Of a stretch of 64,000 nucleotides of DNA, positions 35,940 through 47,335 are shown piece after piece (the stretch's first letter is position 1; every line of letters starts with the position of its first letter). Source of the stretch: Perognathus longimembris pacificus. Lineage: Eukaryota; Chordata; Mammalia; Rodentia; Heteromyidae. A program made the position numbers and the translations under genes. The DNA is taken from positions 72,897,300-72,961,299 of the forward strand of contig NC_063164.1 of NCBI RefSeq assembly GCF_023159225.1, given 5' to 3'. The notes below the pieces were generated by a model. It had not been told where the DNA came from. It searched no databases and worked only from the letters and a program-made list of their open reading frames with translations.

Positions 35940-36055
35940 TCATTCAAATATTGGGATCTAAATCTTCAAAGTAGTATTGTTAGGAAGAGGAGTCTTGTTG
36001 AGATAATGAGATCATGAGACTGGAGATTCATAAGCAATATTAGCATTGTGGAGGA
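35940..36055 (+). mobile_element. MaLR LTR fragment
   Basis: 'aaatattgggatctaaatct', 'tgttaggaagaggagtcttg' and 'gataatgagatcatgag' follow the MaLR order ('gaggtggggcctttgggaggtgattaggtcatgag'). Confidence 0.5.
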
Positions 36056-36064
36056 AAGGGGTTG

Positions 36065-36185
36065 GGTTGGAAGGGATGGGGGAAAAGAATGAAAGAGGTT
36101 ACAGTGATCAAGAAACATTGTATTTAAAAATGGGTTTGTTGAATACTAGCTTTCTTTTTTTCAACTGCTTATAGATAATAAAATA
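36065..36185 (+). repeat. L1-like 3'UTR repeat, old family
   Basis: 'gttacagtgatcaagaaaca' and nearby sequence parallel the 34.24-kb copy in the same orientation. Confidence 0.4.
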
Positions 36186-36599
36186 TAATTAAATAATAAC
36201 AACAACAAAGAATTAGTATTCTTACTTAAATGACCCAGAGATCTTTCTGGTATTCTTTCTTTTATAAGAAGATGCAATAAAAAATCCATAGTCTACAACC
36301 CAGAAGATGGACTTCACCAGTTCTTGACCATGTTAACACAGATCTCAGATTCCCATACTTGGGATCTGGGAGAAATATGATAATCGTTATTTAAGCAATC
36401 CAGTCTATGGTAATTGTTATGGCAGCCCAAGTCAACTAAAATTCAGTACCTAGAATCCAATGGCTAGTTAATGTTGATATGGGTATGAGGGGGATAACTT
36501 CAGGCCTGTCTTCTTTCCTCAAGGTAGAAAAGTGCTAAACGTCAATTCTTGCTCTAGACCTCAATTTTGAATCACCAGAGGTTTTCTTTCATAATTTAT

Positions 36600-36725
36600 T
36601 TTTTTAAATTTATGATGTTTTTATTCTTATTAAGTAGTTGTACAAAGTGGTTTCAATTCAACATATCAGTTTGTGAGTACAATGTGTGTAGGTTTTTATT
36701 GTGTAGTTATGCTTCTCTCATCTCA
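36600..36725 (-). repeat. L1-like 3'UTR repeat, old family
   Basis: 'agtagttgtacaaagtggtt', 'tcaattcaacatatcagttt' and 'gtgagtacaatgtgtg': one of the clearest copies of this family. Confidence 0.55.
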
Positions 36726-39700
36726 ATTTTAGCATCTTAACTTTGTTATAGGTGTTCATCGTGAAGGCAATTTTTAATAAAGTTCATTGTGATCCAGTAG
36801 CGATACTGGAGTGCTGTATTTTGGCTTCCTGAGCACAATGAACTGAAGGAGATTGTGAGAGCCTCAGAAGCAAGAAGCTGTCTTGGAACTTCAGCCTTCC
36901 CTTCTCATCTTCTTGTTTCTTCCATAAAGGAGGCCATAGAAACAAGAACACCCTCTTCTCCAGAGAAAGACTGAAACATACAAAAGACACTATCTTATCT
37001 ACCTTGAAAGCAGGTCATTAGGCTGTCATTCTAAAAGAATCCTACTCAGTGAACAATGGGTAGATATGCTACCCAAAGAAGCCAAGAAGGATCTCAACAA
37101 ACAGATCTTGCCAAGTCTAGACCCAAGTGTTCTGCTAGTAGATTTAATTCTTTTGTCCAACCATATTTTTACCTCATGGAATCTTTGAGTCTCTATTCAT
37201 AAAATATCTATACAACGATATTCTTGGTGAAAAGAAGAGGCTAAGCAAAAACAAACTGAGATGACATAATGATGTGAGAAGAGCACCTCACACACTTCCC
37301 ATGCTCTGGAGTTTTGCTTGATGAACTAGAGACTCAGGTTTCAGGAGATGTATCTATCATCAAAGTTAAGAGAATGAGGCAGCATCATATAGTACCTAGG
37401 AAGCTGATGAATGTTTTCATACAGAGGATTAATCTGATGGTGTTAGTTTGGAATGGAGGGTGGTGTTGACTTGGGGAAGGGAATGTTTCACGGGCAAAAT
37501 AATAGAGGTATGAAAACCCATTAAGGTACACTTAGAGTTGTGTAGGAAAAAATGATGATAATCTCAATGACAAGAGATTACAGACACAAAGAAGGGGCAA
37601 GGCAATTTATAAACTGCAATTCTACAAGGTACTTATGGTAGCATTTCTTGAGTTACAGAAACTTAAGTGTTAAAGTTGTTGTGAAAGTTATGAGTTCATT
37701 ATTGTGTTTGTGGGTTTGAGGTGCTGTGGGGATGTCCGTACTGTCATGTGTCATGGTCCCTTAGCTACTGTGCCTGAAATATAAGAAGTCTCTGCTGGAG
37801 ACGCAAACTGTGGGGTTTCCTGCCTCTATGGGTGATAGCTTCAGGTCTGGGTAGTTAGAGTAAGCTGGTGGAACAGGCAGAGATCAATTAACAGGTATTC
37901 AAGAGCAATTGCAAAGTGAAATTGAACTTAATGGGTAGGTGGAGAAGAGAAGAGTTCTCTTTCTAGACTCATTTCTACCGGACAGGTGGAAGAAGAAAAG
38001 CCTAACAAATCTGAAGCCAGAAAAGGTAGGGATTTTTTCCTAAAATGCGGACTCTGAGTCAAGGTATTTTCCTATTGATGAGTTGGCCAACCATTGTTTT
38101 GTACACTGTATTGAGAATTATAAAAATGGGTTCAAAACCTAACTTGTCTGACCCTATTACTCACTCATTTGTAGATTTCATCAAATCATAGCTTCATGTT
38201 TCTGTTTTTAAGTCTCTGCTAAGTAGAATTATTGCTGTATTTGATAGAGAGGTATGAGGTACTATATCCCAAAAAAGTACCATTAGTGATCTTTCGGACA
38301 AAATACTTTAAGGCTATTAAGAGGTTTCTCTCCTAATTAAATACTGGGTGCAATTTGAACTTTTCACAGAGGAATACCAGTAGTCTTCCTTTCATATATT
38401 TAGATTGACAAATTGTGATCAAAGTGACATCCACCAAAGCAGATTCATAAGAAAGTTGTCTTTGGGGAAGTTTTACAAACTAGAAAATGTTATATGTTAC
38501 AAAAACTCTTCTCACTCCTATAGCCATAATAATACCTTTGAGATTAAAATTGAAGTATGAATCTGATACCATATTAATTGTGCTAAGCATTTTGGCATAT
38601 CTGAGAGGAAATGAATCCTGAAAAATTGAATTTCAGTACAACTGAGGGTCACTGGTAGATAACGGTCTTAAGATTTTAGGTACTCAGAGTTCTCTCAGAA
38701 CCCCTTTACTACCTTGGTTTTGCCTTCTGTTTCCTATATCAAATTTGATGTTATTGTGATTTAGTCCATATAGTAAGCATGTAATAAATATACCACAAAA
38801 ATATCAGATGCATTCCTTACCTTGCCGGTTATATTGCTAGTTATTCTGTCATCAAACACCCAATTTTAGTAAAGAAAGAATCCATGGTGCCTAAACATGT
38901 ACACAGCTTTCCCAGAAAAGAAAATCCAGAAGCATAGTTAACCTAAAGTTTCTCAAATCCTTGTTCTTCAAAATAAAATAAAGCTTCCTATGAAATTCTA
39001 CAGGCTTGAGAGTACTTTCCAGCTTCAATTATTACTCTGGAATATTCTATTTTTAGTCTTCACATAATATTTGGAGACATGAGGCCATTGGGTGGATGCA
39101 TCTCCTGAGGAGGTTTCCATGCAGAAACGTGCCACTGTAAGTGAGCACTAGACATTTACCTGTACTTCAGATTTCTTGATTAACAAAGATATAAGCCAAT
39201 GTACAAAATGCGACAAGGAAAACATACTTCAGAAAAGATGGTCTACAAGGATAAGCAGTCTACTCTGTGTTCAATTAATTGTCCTCATGGTTGAAAAGGG
39301 TCTCCTGGATCAACATTAGCATAGTTGAAAGAACAGGATGGGGCAGAAACAGAAGATGTTTCTATTTGTTTCTTAGCATTGCAGTTGTTTGTGATGGACT
39401 TGATCTTGAATTTCAGATCTATTTTCTCTACCAGTGCCTATCATGTAGCTGTGATGATTTATTGAGGCCTTTTGATCTTGCTGCTTCAGGTAGCAAAACT
39501 CCTTGGACATTAGAATAAAAAAAGACATAAAAATGGGAGGCTTTTTTATGCCTTTATGTAACAAATTTCATTTGAATTCAAAGTAATGCTGTGGATATAA
39601 GAAGAAGAGGAATCCATGGATGAAAGCATTTGCTCACAAAGTGTCCTATTTCTGTTCAGAGCACCTACCTCAGGCAGTCTTACCTGTCAACATGATAAAC

Positions 39701-39961
39701 TTATTTATTGCCTTGTAAGGACATGAATTTGAGTCATCTCAGATTGTTTCTCCGAGTACTCATGTTACAGTTATAGTCTTGTCAGTAATATTAAATTAAC
39801 TCACATGCTTGCTCCTTCTCTCCAAATAAAGGAGCCCTTATTTGAGTTTGTAGAAACTACATTTTTATTCTTGACTGAGGAATGTGCAGGGAAGGAATGA
39901 ATGCTTTTTGTTTCCAAATTCTCTACAACCATTGATGTAGATTCCCAATATCTATAGAGAT
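36726..39961. other. Long unique stretch, nothing recognised
   Basis: About 3.2 kb without a repeat I can name. The frames (68 codons at 36784-36990 minus, 79 at 39279-39518 plus) show no known domain. Confidence 0.5.
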
Positions 39962-39968
39962 TACCTTA

Positions 39969-40016
<48 letters not shown>
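39969..40016. repeat. (TA)n microsatellite in a SINE tail
   Basis: About 24 TA units with one AC interruption, lying between the left TSD copy and the SINE body, i.e. where the A tail should be. Confidence 0.95.
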
Positions 40017-40020
<4 letters not shown>

Positions 40021-40216
40021 TTTTGCCAGTCCTGGGCCTTGGACTCAGGGCCTGAGCACTGTCCCTGGCTTCCTTTTTGCTCAAGGCTAGCACTCTGTCA
40101 CTTGAGCCACAGCGCCACTTCTGGCGGTTTTCTGTATATGTGGTGCTGGGGAATCGAACCCAGGGCCTCATGTATACGAGGCAAGCTCTCTTGCCACTAG
40201 GCCATATCCCCAGCCC
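39973..40216 (-). mobile_element. IDL-Geo SINE, older subfamily, TSD 11 bp
   Basis: Full-length minus-strand dimer with 'tttttgctcaaggctagcac' (older AAAAA form) and 'gaatcgaacccagggcctca' (intact B box). The TSD 'taccttaatat' is perfect at 39962-39972 and 40217-40227. The tail is replaced by (TA)n. Confidence 0.95.
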
Positions 40217-40271
40217 TACCTTAATATTCTTATCAGCATCATTGCAATTTATTCCTTAAGGGAGATTTTTT

Positions 40272-40993
40272 TTGAATAATTACTTATTTATTGCCAAAGT
40301 GATGTACAGAGGGGTTACAGTTTCATACGTAAGGCAGTGGGTACATTTCTTGTACAATGTGTTACCTCTCCCCTCATTTCTCCCCTACCTCTCCCACTTT
40401 CCCTCTCTCCCCATGAGTTGTTCAGTTGGTTTACACCAAATGGTTTTGTAAACATTGCTTTTGGAGTCAATTGTCTTTTTATCCTTTGTCTCTCTATTTT
40501 GATATTCCCTTTCCCTTCCCTAGTTCTAATACCAGTATATACAGTATCCAGGGTACTCAGATGAGATACAGTGATAGCGGGGATACAACCACAGGAAGGG
40601 AACAGGAACGAAACAAACACATTTTTTTAAAAAAGGTACGGTTTCACATAGCATGTTGAAAAAAATTACAACAACGATAATACTTGTTTCCATAATGTGG
40701 AGTTCCTTTCACTTAGCATCATCTTATGTGTTCATAAGGGCATAGCCATTGGGCTCTTGTGATCCTCTGCTGTGACTAGCCTGTGCTATTTATTCCCTAT
40801 GAGGGAAACCATGAGTCCATGTTTCTTTGGGTCTGGCTCCCTTCACTTAGTATAAATTTCCCCAAGTCCTTCCATTTCCTTATGAATGGGGCAATGTCCC
40901 TCTTTCTGATAGAGGCATAAAATTCCATTGTTTATGTGTACCACATTTTCCTGATCCATTCATCTACTGAGGGGCATCTGGGTTGGTTCCAGA
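40272..40993 (-). mobile_element. 5'-truncated L1 with 16-bp TSD
   Basis: The minus strand carries the last part of ORF2 (the 'ggaattttatgcctctatca' segment) and a full 3'UTR of about 550 bp, including a G-rich purine tract opposite 40370-40415. The TSD 'ttaagggagatttttt' is perfect at 40256-40271 and 40994-41009. Recent insertion. Confidence 0.96.
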
Positions 40994-41009
40994 TTAAGGG
41001 AGATTTTTT

Positions 41010-41544
41010 AAGCCCCCCAACAATGCTCAGTTAAAAAAAAACCCCAAAAAACCAAAACACAATTGCGAAGTGACTCAGAGTCCTGCATTTCATTCCATGC
41101 CTCACTATAGATTTTGCCTTTTTTTTTTTCCCCTTTGCAGAAACATCTACTCATTTGCTTCAGAGTCACTTAGGGGACCTCACTTCTCTAGGCAGGCTCA
41201 TGACCCAATCTCAAATAAGTACATTCCTATGACTGATGAGGAGGCTGAGCACTCCACAGGTGGCACTCCAGTCACTTTGAAGTCATTTGAGAATTTACCC
41301 TTTTCATATGTTGAGTGAGAAGTTTTACATAATTAATGTATCTAAGAACCATTTAGAGAGGAGTTTAGTGGCAAGAAAAGCCAACTTGTGAAATGGAACC
41401 TGAACAGCAAATTTAAATACTTAAATATGTCTTCGGAACGAAATAGGGGTGAGCAGGTTATGTGACAGTCAGTCTTCTAATATGCATCATTAAAATGCTG
41501 ATTGTTTTTGTTTGGTTAGGGAATGTAGCAAAATATGAAAAAAC
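41010..41544. other. Unique sequence, nothing recognised
   Basis: An 82-codon frame at 41070-41318 has no known domain. Confidence 0.45.
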
Positions 41545-41640
41545 ATGGTCAGCATTTATTGAGTGCCTATAATACTGGACATTTTGCAAAGTGATTTTGT
41601 AAGTTATTCATCAAAATTCCTTGATATTTTAGTTACTTTT
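41545..41640 (+). mobile_element. MIR fragment
   Basis: 'cagcatttattgagtgccta' followed by 'aatactggacattttgcaaa' matches the MIR-family segment 'atttattgagcacctactatgtgcc'. Confidence 0.5.
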
Positions 41641-42386
41641 ATGGTAAGGCAATAAACTTAGTGGTTCTACAATAGAAGACTACACTTTGCAATTAAACGC
41701 AGCTTTGATTTAAGCCCTACCGTTATGTTGCCAATCTAAGAGGCAATGCCTGCTCAGGAATTAGGCATACGAGGAAAAAGAGAGAATTGGAAAAATTCTC
41801 TCTAAGGAGGGGCAATATAATATATTTGAAACCCAACCAATGCAAGCCAGTTTTATTGCCAGGTCACACACACTGTGAAAGTGTTAGAATTACGCCAGTT
41901 TGAACAGCTGGTCCACAGATGATACTGAGAAGGTTTGATTGTGAAAGTGGTTAGTGGTGTCTTCCAGTTACATCTCTGCTAACTATGTACAAAAATAAAC
42001 TGTGTGCTCCATGCTTGTGCTGGGGATTTGGGTCTGGTTCTAGAAGTCGTCCTCTACAGTCCTGTTCATTAGCATTTAAGATGGGTTTCCTCAGCAACTA
42101 ACACTTGAACCAAGAAGAATCATTTGTTTCTTCATTCTTGAAGTTTCTGTTCAATGGAAAAGTCTGTTGAGACGTTTTGTCTTTGTCTATTTAGGCTTTT
42201 GCTTCTCTCTTGGAACTTGTCTTTGCCATTTAGTTCAGTTTGAGCCTGAGCTGTCATGGCTATATTCAGGCGTTAGTGGCTCAAATGATTCTTTTCCTTG
42301 GTTATGATTGGTCCTGGTCCTGTTCTGTTTCAAGGCTTACCATATACTGATATTAGATCTTCACTAGACATCTAGACCTTCGCTCC
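41641..42386. other. Unique sequence, nothing recognised
   Basis: No repeat or exon seen. Confidence 0.5.
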
Positions 42387-42680
42387 ACCACCTAGCACTT
42401 TCTTTTTTTTTCTGAATAATTAGTTATTTGTTGTCAAAGTGATGTACAGAGGGGTTACAGTTTCATACGTAAGGCAGTGGGTATATTTCTTGTACAATTT
42501 GTTATTCCTCCCTCAATTTCCCTCCTCCCCCTTTTTCTCTGCCCCCATGACTTGTTTAGTTGGTTTACACCAAAGGGTTTTGTAAGTATTGCTTTTGGAG
42601 TCATTTCTCTTTTTATCTTTTTTTTATGCTTTATTTATTAATTAAACAAAAACTTCCTACTGTCTCCCTCTTCCCCCTCC

Positions 42681-45425
42681 TTAACAGTCATATATCAAGG
42701 AGATCATGCCCCTTTGTTTTCTGTGTTCTAGGCTTGTCTCGCTCAACATTATTTGTTCAAGTTCTTACCATTTCCCTGCAAATACCAATATTTCATCATT
42801 TCTAATCGCTATGTAATATTCCATTGTGTATAGGTGCCATATTTTTTGGATCCATTCATCTGTGGAGGGGCATCTGGGTTGTTTCCATATTTTGGCTATT
42901 GTGAATTGTGCAGTGATAAACATGGAAGTGCAAATGTCTTTTTGATATCTTGGGACCTGTTGTTCAGGATAGATGCCTAGGAGTGGTATGGCTGGGTCAT
43001 AGGGTAGGTCTATGTTGAGCTTTTTGAGAAACCTCCATACTGTTCTCCAAAGAAGTTGTACTAATTTGCACTCCCACCAACAATGGAGAAGGGTTCCTCT
43101 TTCCCCGCACCCCCTCCAGCATTTGTTGCCTGAGTTCAGAGTATAGGCCATTCTAACTGGAGTGAGGTGGTATCTCAGGGTTGTTTTTATTTGCATTTCC
43201 TTTACTGCCAGGGATGTTGAACATTTCCTCATATGTTTCTTTGACATTTTTATTTCTTCTCTTGTGAAGTCTCTCTTTAGCTAATTTTTCCTAATTGGTT
43301 TACTGGGCTTGGAAGGGCTTAGTTTTTTGAGTTCTGTGTAGATGACAGATATTAGGCCTTTGTTTGTTGCTGTGCTGGTATATATCCTTTCCCATATGGT
43401 TGGCTGTCTTTCTATTTTGGTGGCTATGTCCTGAGCTGTGCAGAATCTTTTTATTTTGTAGTAGTCCAATTTGTTGAGTCTCTCCCCTATTTGTTGTGGC
43501 CCTGGGACTCTATTCAGGAAGTTCTTTCCTGTGCCTATAAGTTCTAGCGTCTTTCCTACTCTGTCCTTTAGTAGTTTCAAGGATTCAGGTCTGATATTGA
43601 GGTCCTTGATCCATTTTGAGTTGATCTTGGTGCATGGTGATAGGCTAGGGTCCACCTTGAGTTTTCCACATATGTCTGCCCAGTTTTCCCAGCACCAGGA
43701 GTTGAAGAGGCTATGTTTATTCCATTGTATGTCTTTAGCTCCTTTGTCGAATATCAGCTGACTGTAAGAGTGTGGTGTTATTTCTGGGTCTTCAATTCTA
43801 TTCTATTGGTCTTCAGGTCTGTTTTTATACGAATACCAGGCTGTTTTTGTTATGATGGCTCTATAGTAGAGCTTGAAGTCTGGTATTGTGATACTTCCTG
43901 CATTGCTTTTTTTTTTGCCTAGAATTGCTTTGGCTATTCTAGTTCTTTTGCTGTTCCATATGAATTTATGGGTTGCTTTCTCTATTTCAGTGAAGAATGT
44001 AGCTGGGATTTTGATGGGGACTGCGTTGAATTTGTGCAACAATTTGGGCAATATGGCCATTTTCACTATATTGATTCTGCCTACCCATGAGCATGGGAGG
44101 TCTTTTCATCTCCTTGTGTCTTTTTTGATTTCCCTTATTAGATTTTTGTAGTTCTCATTAAATAGGTCCGTCACATCTTTGGTTAGGTTGATCCCTAGGT
44201 ACTTTATTCTTTTTGGCTACTGTAAAAGGAATTATTTCCATAATTTCCTTTTCTGCTTGTCTATTGCTGGTGTACAGAAAAGCTGCTGACTTTTGTGGAT
44301 TGATTTTGTATCCTGCTACTTTTGCAAAATGTTTTATTAGGTGTAGGAGTTTGGGGACTGAGTTTTTTGGTTCCCTCAGATATAAGATCATGTCATCTGC
44401 GAATAGGGATAGCTTGATTTCTTCCTTGCCGATGTGGATCCCTTTGATTTCCTCCTCTTGTCTTATTGCTATGGTTAGGGATTCCAGCACTATATTGAAA
44501 AGAAGTAGGGAGAGTGGGCATCCCTGTCTTGTTCCTGAGTTTAGGAGGAATGATTTTAGTTTCTCCCCATTTAATACAATGTTAGCAGTTGGTCTGTTGT
44601 ATATGGCTTTTACTGTTTTGAGGAATGTTCCATCTATTCCTGTTTTCTCCAGAGCTTTTAATATATATAGATGTTGTATTTTTGTCGAAGGCTTTTTGGG
44701 CATTGACTGAGATAACAATGTGATTCTTGATTTTAGTTCTGTTTATGTGGTGAATTACACTGATTGATTTATGGATGTTGAACCATCCTTGTGACTGTGG
44801 GCTGAAGCCTACTTGGTCATGGTGTATAATTTTCTTGATCAGTTTCTGGATCCTGTTAGCTAATATTTTATTGAGGAGCTTTGCGTCTGTGTTCATTAGT
44901 GATATTGGTCTGTAGTTCTCTTTTTTTGTTGAGTCTTTGCCTGGTTTGGGGATGAGTACAATATTAGCTTCATAGAAGAGTTTGGGATTTCTCCCTCTGT
45001 TTCTATTATGCGGAAGAGGTTGAGGAATATTGGTGTTAGCTCCTCACTAATGGCTTTATAGAATTCGTTGGTGAATCTGTCTGGGCCTGGGCTTTTCTTA
45101 GTTGGGAGGTTCTTGATTACCCCCTGTATCTTGCTGTACATTATTGGTTTATTTAGTTGATTTACTTCTTCTTGGTTCAGTTTGGGCAGTTTATACTTCT
45201 TTAAAAATTGATCCATTCCTGTAAAATTGTTTTTTAGTGAGTAGAGGTTCTGCAAATAGTTCCTTATGATTGTTTGAATGTCGTGTGTATTGTAATTTTT
45301 CCGGTGGAGTTCCTGATTTTACATATATGAGTCTCTTCTCTTCTTTTTTTTTTGTAAGTCTTGCAAGGGGTCTTTCGATTTTATTTATTTTCTCAAAGAA
45401 CCAGCTTTTAGTCTTATTTATTTGA
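42681..45425 (-). pseudogene. L1 ORF2 remnant: RT domain and C-terminus
   Basis: ORF2 encodes the endonuclease/reverse transcriptase that copies L1 and SINE RNA at the target site. This copy begins within the sequence just before the RT (KTKSWFFEKINKIDRPLA), includes NLPTKKSPGPD near 45100 and the catalytic FADD at 44392-44403, and continues to the C-terminal CX3CX7HX4C motif ([18 protein letters not shown], near 43110-43165), which is intact. It is broken by several frameshifts (breaks near 44896, 44600-44720, 44100, 43700 and 43270) and by a stop after FAGKW (42765). The expected final stop is at 42681-42683. Not functional. Confidence 0.93.
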
Positions 45426-45429
45426 TGTG

Positions 45430-46264
45430 CTGGTGTTGCTCACCAGCTAGCCTGGGGCTAGCCTACCAGTCCCCAGGCCCCTGCTGGGGAGGGGGTGGGG
45501 CCTGTGCAGTCAGGTTCAGGCAGCTCTGCTGGGGCTTTGGGGGTGATGCCTTGGTGCGGCTCCGCCTCTGTTAGTTCCTATGTCCTCCCAGAGGTCTTAG
45601 CGCTGCCAGCTATGAGCTGCTTCATTACCTCAGGGTGGGGAGGGGGAGGGAGGGAGCTCTACCTTCTTTGTAGGGTTTGAGTCTCTGCTAGAGCCAGTCT
45701 CCCGTTTGGGGGGGAGCAATGGGTTACTTACTAGTCCTGGGTTGAGTGTGTGTCCTGCGCTGCTGTGGGCTTTTCAGGACTATGGTGCTGGGGTGTGGCG
45801 ATCGGTCATTTGGTGGTGGTGGCCCCGGCTCTCCCTGTCTGCACTGCCCAGTTTCCCTGCTGCTTAAGTCTGATCCCAGCTGTTTGGTCCCGCAGCTCTG
45901 GTGTCTCGGTCAGTCTGCACTCCCCCTGGGGTCCGTGGAGCTCTTGCTGTCTGGACTCTGCACTCCTGGCGTGACTTTTCGGCTGTTGCTTTGCCAGCGC
46001 TGGGTCCCCTTTCCCAGCCTGGCCCTGTTCGGTGGGCCAGGGTCGGCGGGTGGGGGAGGGGTACCCCGGAGATTTTTCCAGCTCCGTGTAGGTTATAGGC
46101 TCTTCTTTTTTTGTTCTTTTTTGTTTCCTGTGTTTCTCTGTTGCTTCTGGTTGTTGGGTTTGCTGGATTCTTGATGGGTTGTTGGGTGCTGGAGTTCCCA
46201 GCTCACTATTCAGTTGGAGCAAGTTGGGGTGCTTCCCTATCGTGAAGGCACCATCTTCTCTCTT
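45430..46264 (-). promoter_or_regulatory. L1 5'UTR / internal promoter region
   Basis: The only clearly GC-rich segment in the window. Its outer end coincides with the nested L1's insertion point and carries AAGATGG (YY1-like) within about 15 bases of the end, as in L1 promoters of other mammals. A 175-codon minus-strand frame at 45806-46333 crosses the insertion boundary into the outer L1, so it is fortuitous. Confidence 0.75.
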
Positions 46265-46740
46265 TCTTTTTATCTTTTGTCTCTTGATTTTGCTATTTAC
46301 TTTCCCTTTCCTAGTTCTAATACCAGTGTACAATCCAGATGCCCCTCAGTAGACAAATGGATGAGGAAAATGTGGTACATTTACACAAAGGAATTTTATG
46401 CCTATATTAGAAAGAATGACATTGCCCCATTCATAAGAAAATGGAAGGACTTGGAAAAAATTATACTAAGTGAAGGGAGCCAGACCCCAAAAAATATGGA
46501 CTCTGGTCTCCCTCATGGGAAATAATTAGCACAGGTTTAGGCTAGTCACAGCACAGGATCATGAGAGCCCAATAGCTATGCTATTTTAACACATAAGATG
46601 ATGCTACGTGAAATGAACTCCATGTTATGGAAATGAGTGTTATATCACTGTTGTAATTACTTTCAACATGCCATGTGAAATAGTAGCTTTTTTTTGTTGA
46701 TGATCCTCTTGTGTCCAATTCCTGGGTTCGTCCCCGGGCT

Positions 46741-47320
46741 ACCACATGGCACTTTCTATTCTAAAAGTTTCTGGAGTGGGTTTTATTTTATTAGCCTTTT
46801 TTTTTTTAAACAAATAGCTCCTTGCTGCCCCCTCCTGGCTGAAATCATAATTAAGGAATCCTAGTTGGTAGACAACAGTTTATCAGTTCTACAATCTTTA
46901 CCACTTGGAAGGAACAAAAAAGTAATGCTTATCTCTTGAACGTTTCTTATGCTTTTTAATTTTTCCACTATTTTTTTACTAGTGAGTACTTTTGGAACTC
47001 ATCTAAATGACTAATAGTGGCTATATACACATCCATCTCAGATCTGTAAAAATGAGAACTTTTATCTTTTTGAGTTTATTTTTGAACATAAAATATATCA
47101 GTCTATCTCAATACAGTGTACCTGCTTAATACAGAAAACTTGGAAACACTGATAAGCGGACAGGTGAAGAAAGGGAGAGAAAAAAAAAACCCTCATTTGT
47201 ACAATGACTATACTTGGCATTATGGAGTTAACTATGCATGTTATTTGCTTTGTTCTGCAAGCACAGTTCCATAGTCTGTTCTCCCTCTTAGCAATATACC
47301 ATTCTATTTGGTCCTTTAAA
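46741..47320. other. Unique sequence between two L1 insertions
   Basis: A short non-repeat interval containing a CTCF-like motif at 46825-46838. Nothing else is recognised. Confidence 0.5.
46825..46838 (-). promoter_or_regulatory. CTCF-like core motif
   Basis: The plus strand reads CTGCCCCCTCCTGG; the reverse complement CCAGGAGGGGGCAG fits the CTCF core closely (one departure from CCASYAG). The best CTCF-like site that I saw in the window. Occupancy unknown. Confidence 0.45.
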
Positions 47321-47335
47321 ATACTGAGCAACTTC

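Larger units (their letters stand above)
42622..46264 (-). mobile_element. Nested L1, internally deleted, with 14-bp TSD
   Basis: 3,643-bp minus-strand L1 inserted in the 3'UTR of the outer element. The TSD 'tctttttatctttt' is perfect at 42608-42621 and 46265-46278. From its 5' end: a GC-rich 5'UTR at about 45430-46264 starting with a YY1-like AAGATGG (46251-46257, minus), then directly the reverse transcriptase part of ORF2 at about 45430. ORF1 and the endonuclease are missing. The 3'UTR is only about 60 bp, unlike the long 3'UTR of the other L1 copies, so this is a different subfamily. Confidence 0.93.
42404..46740 (-). mobile_element. Twin-primed L1, split by a nested L1
   Basis: Outer L1 in three parts. 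42404-42621 is the 3' end in minus orientation (ending 'ttgtcaaagtgatgtacaga'). 46265-46325 continues the same 3'UTR after the nested element. 46326-46717 is the preceding part of the element (ORF2 C-terminus, e.g. DKWMRKMWYIYTKEFYAYIR, and early 3'UTR) in plus orientation. An inverted 5' segment abutting a sense 3' segment with about 100 bases lost is the twin-priming pattern. A likely TSD ('accacctagcactttct' at 42387-42403 and 'accacatggcactttct' at 46741-46757, 15 of 17 identical) brackets it. Bases 46718-46740 at the junction are not from this L1. Confidence 0.85.

Noticed and set aside
45430..46264. GC-rich block as a CpG-island gene promoter with its own proteins
   Set aside because: It lies within the nested L1 between the TSD and the ORF2 remnant, so it is the L1 5'UTR; the long frames there are open because of GC-rich composition.
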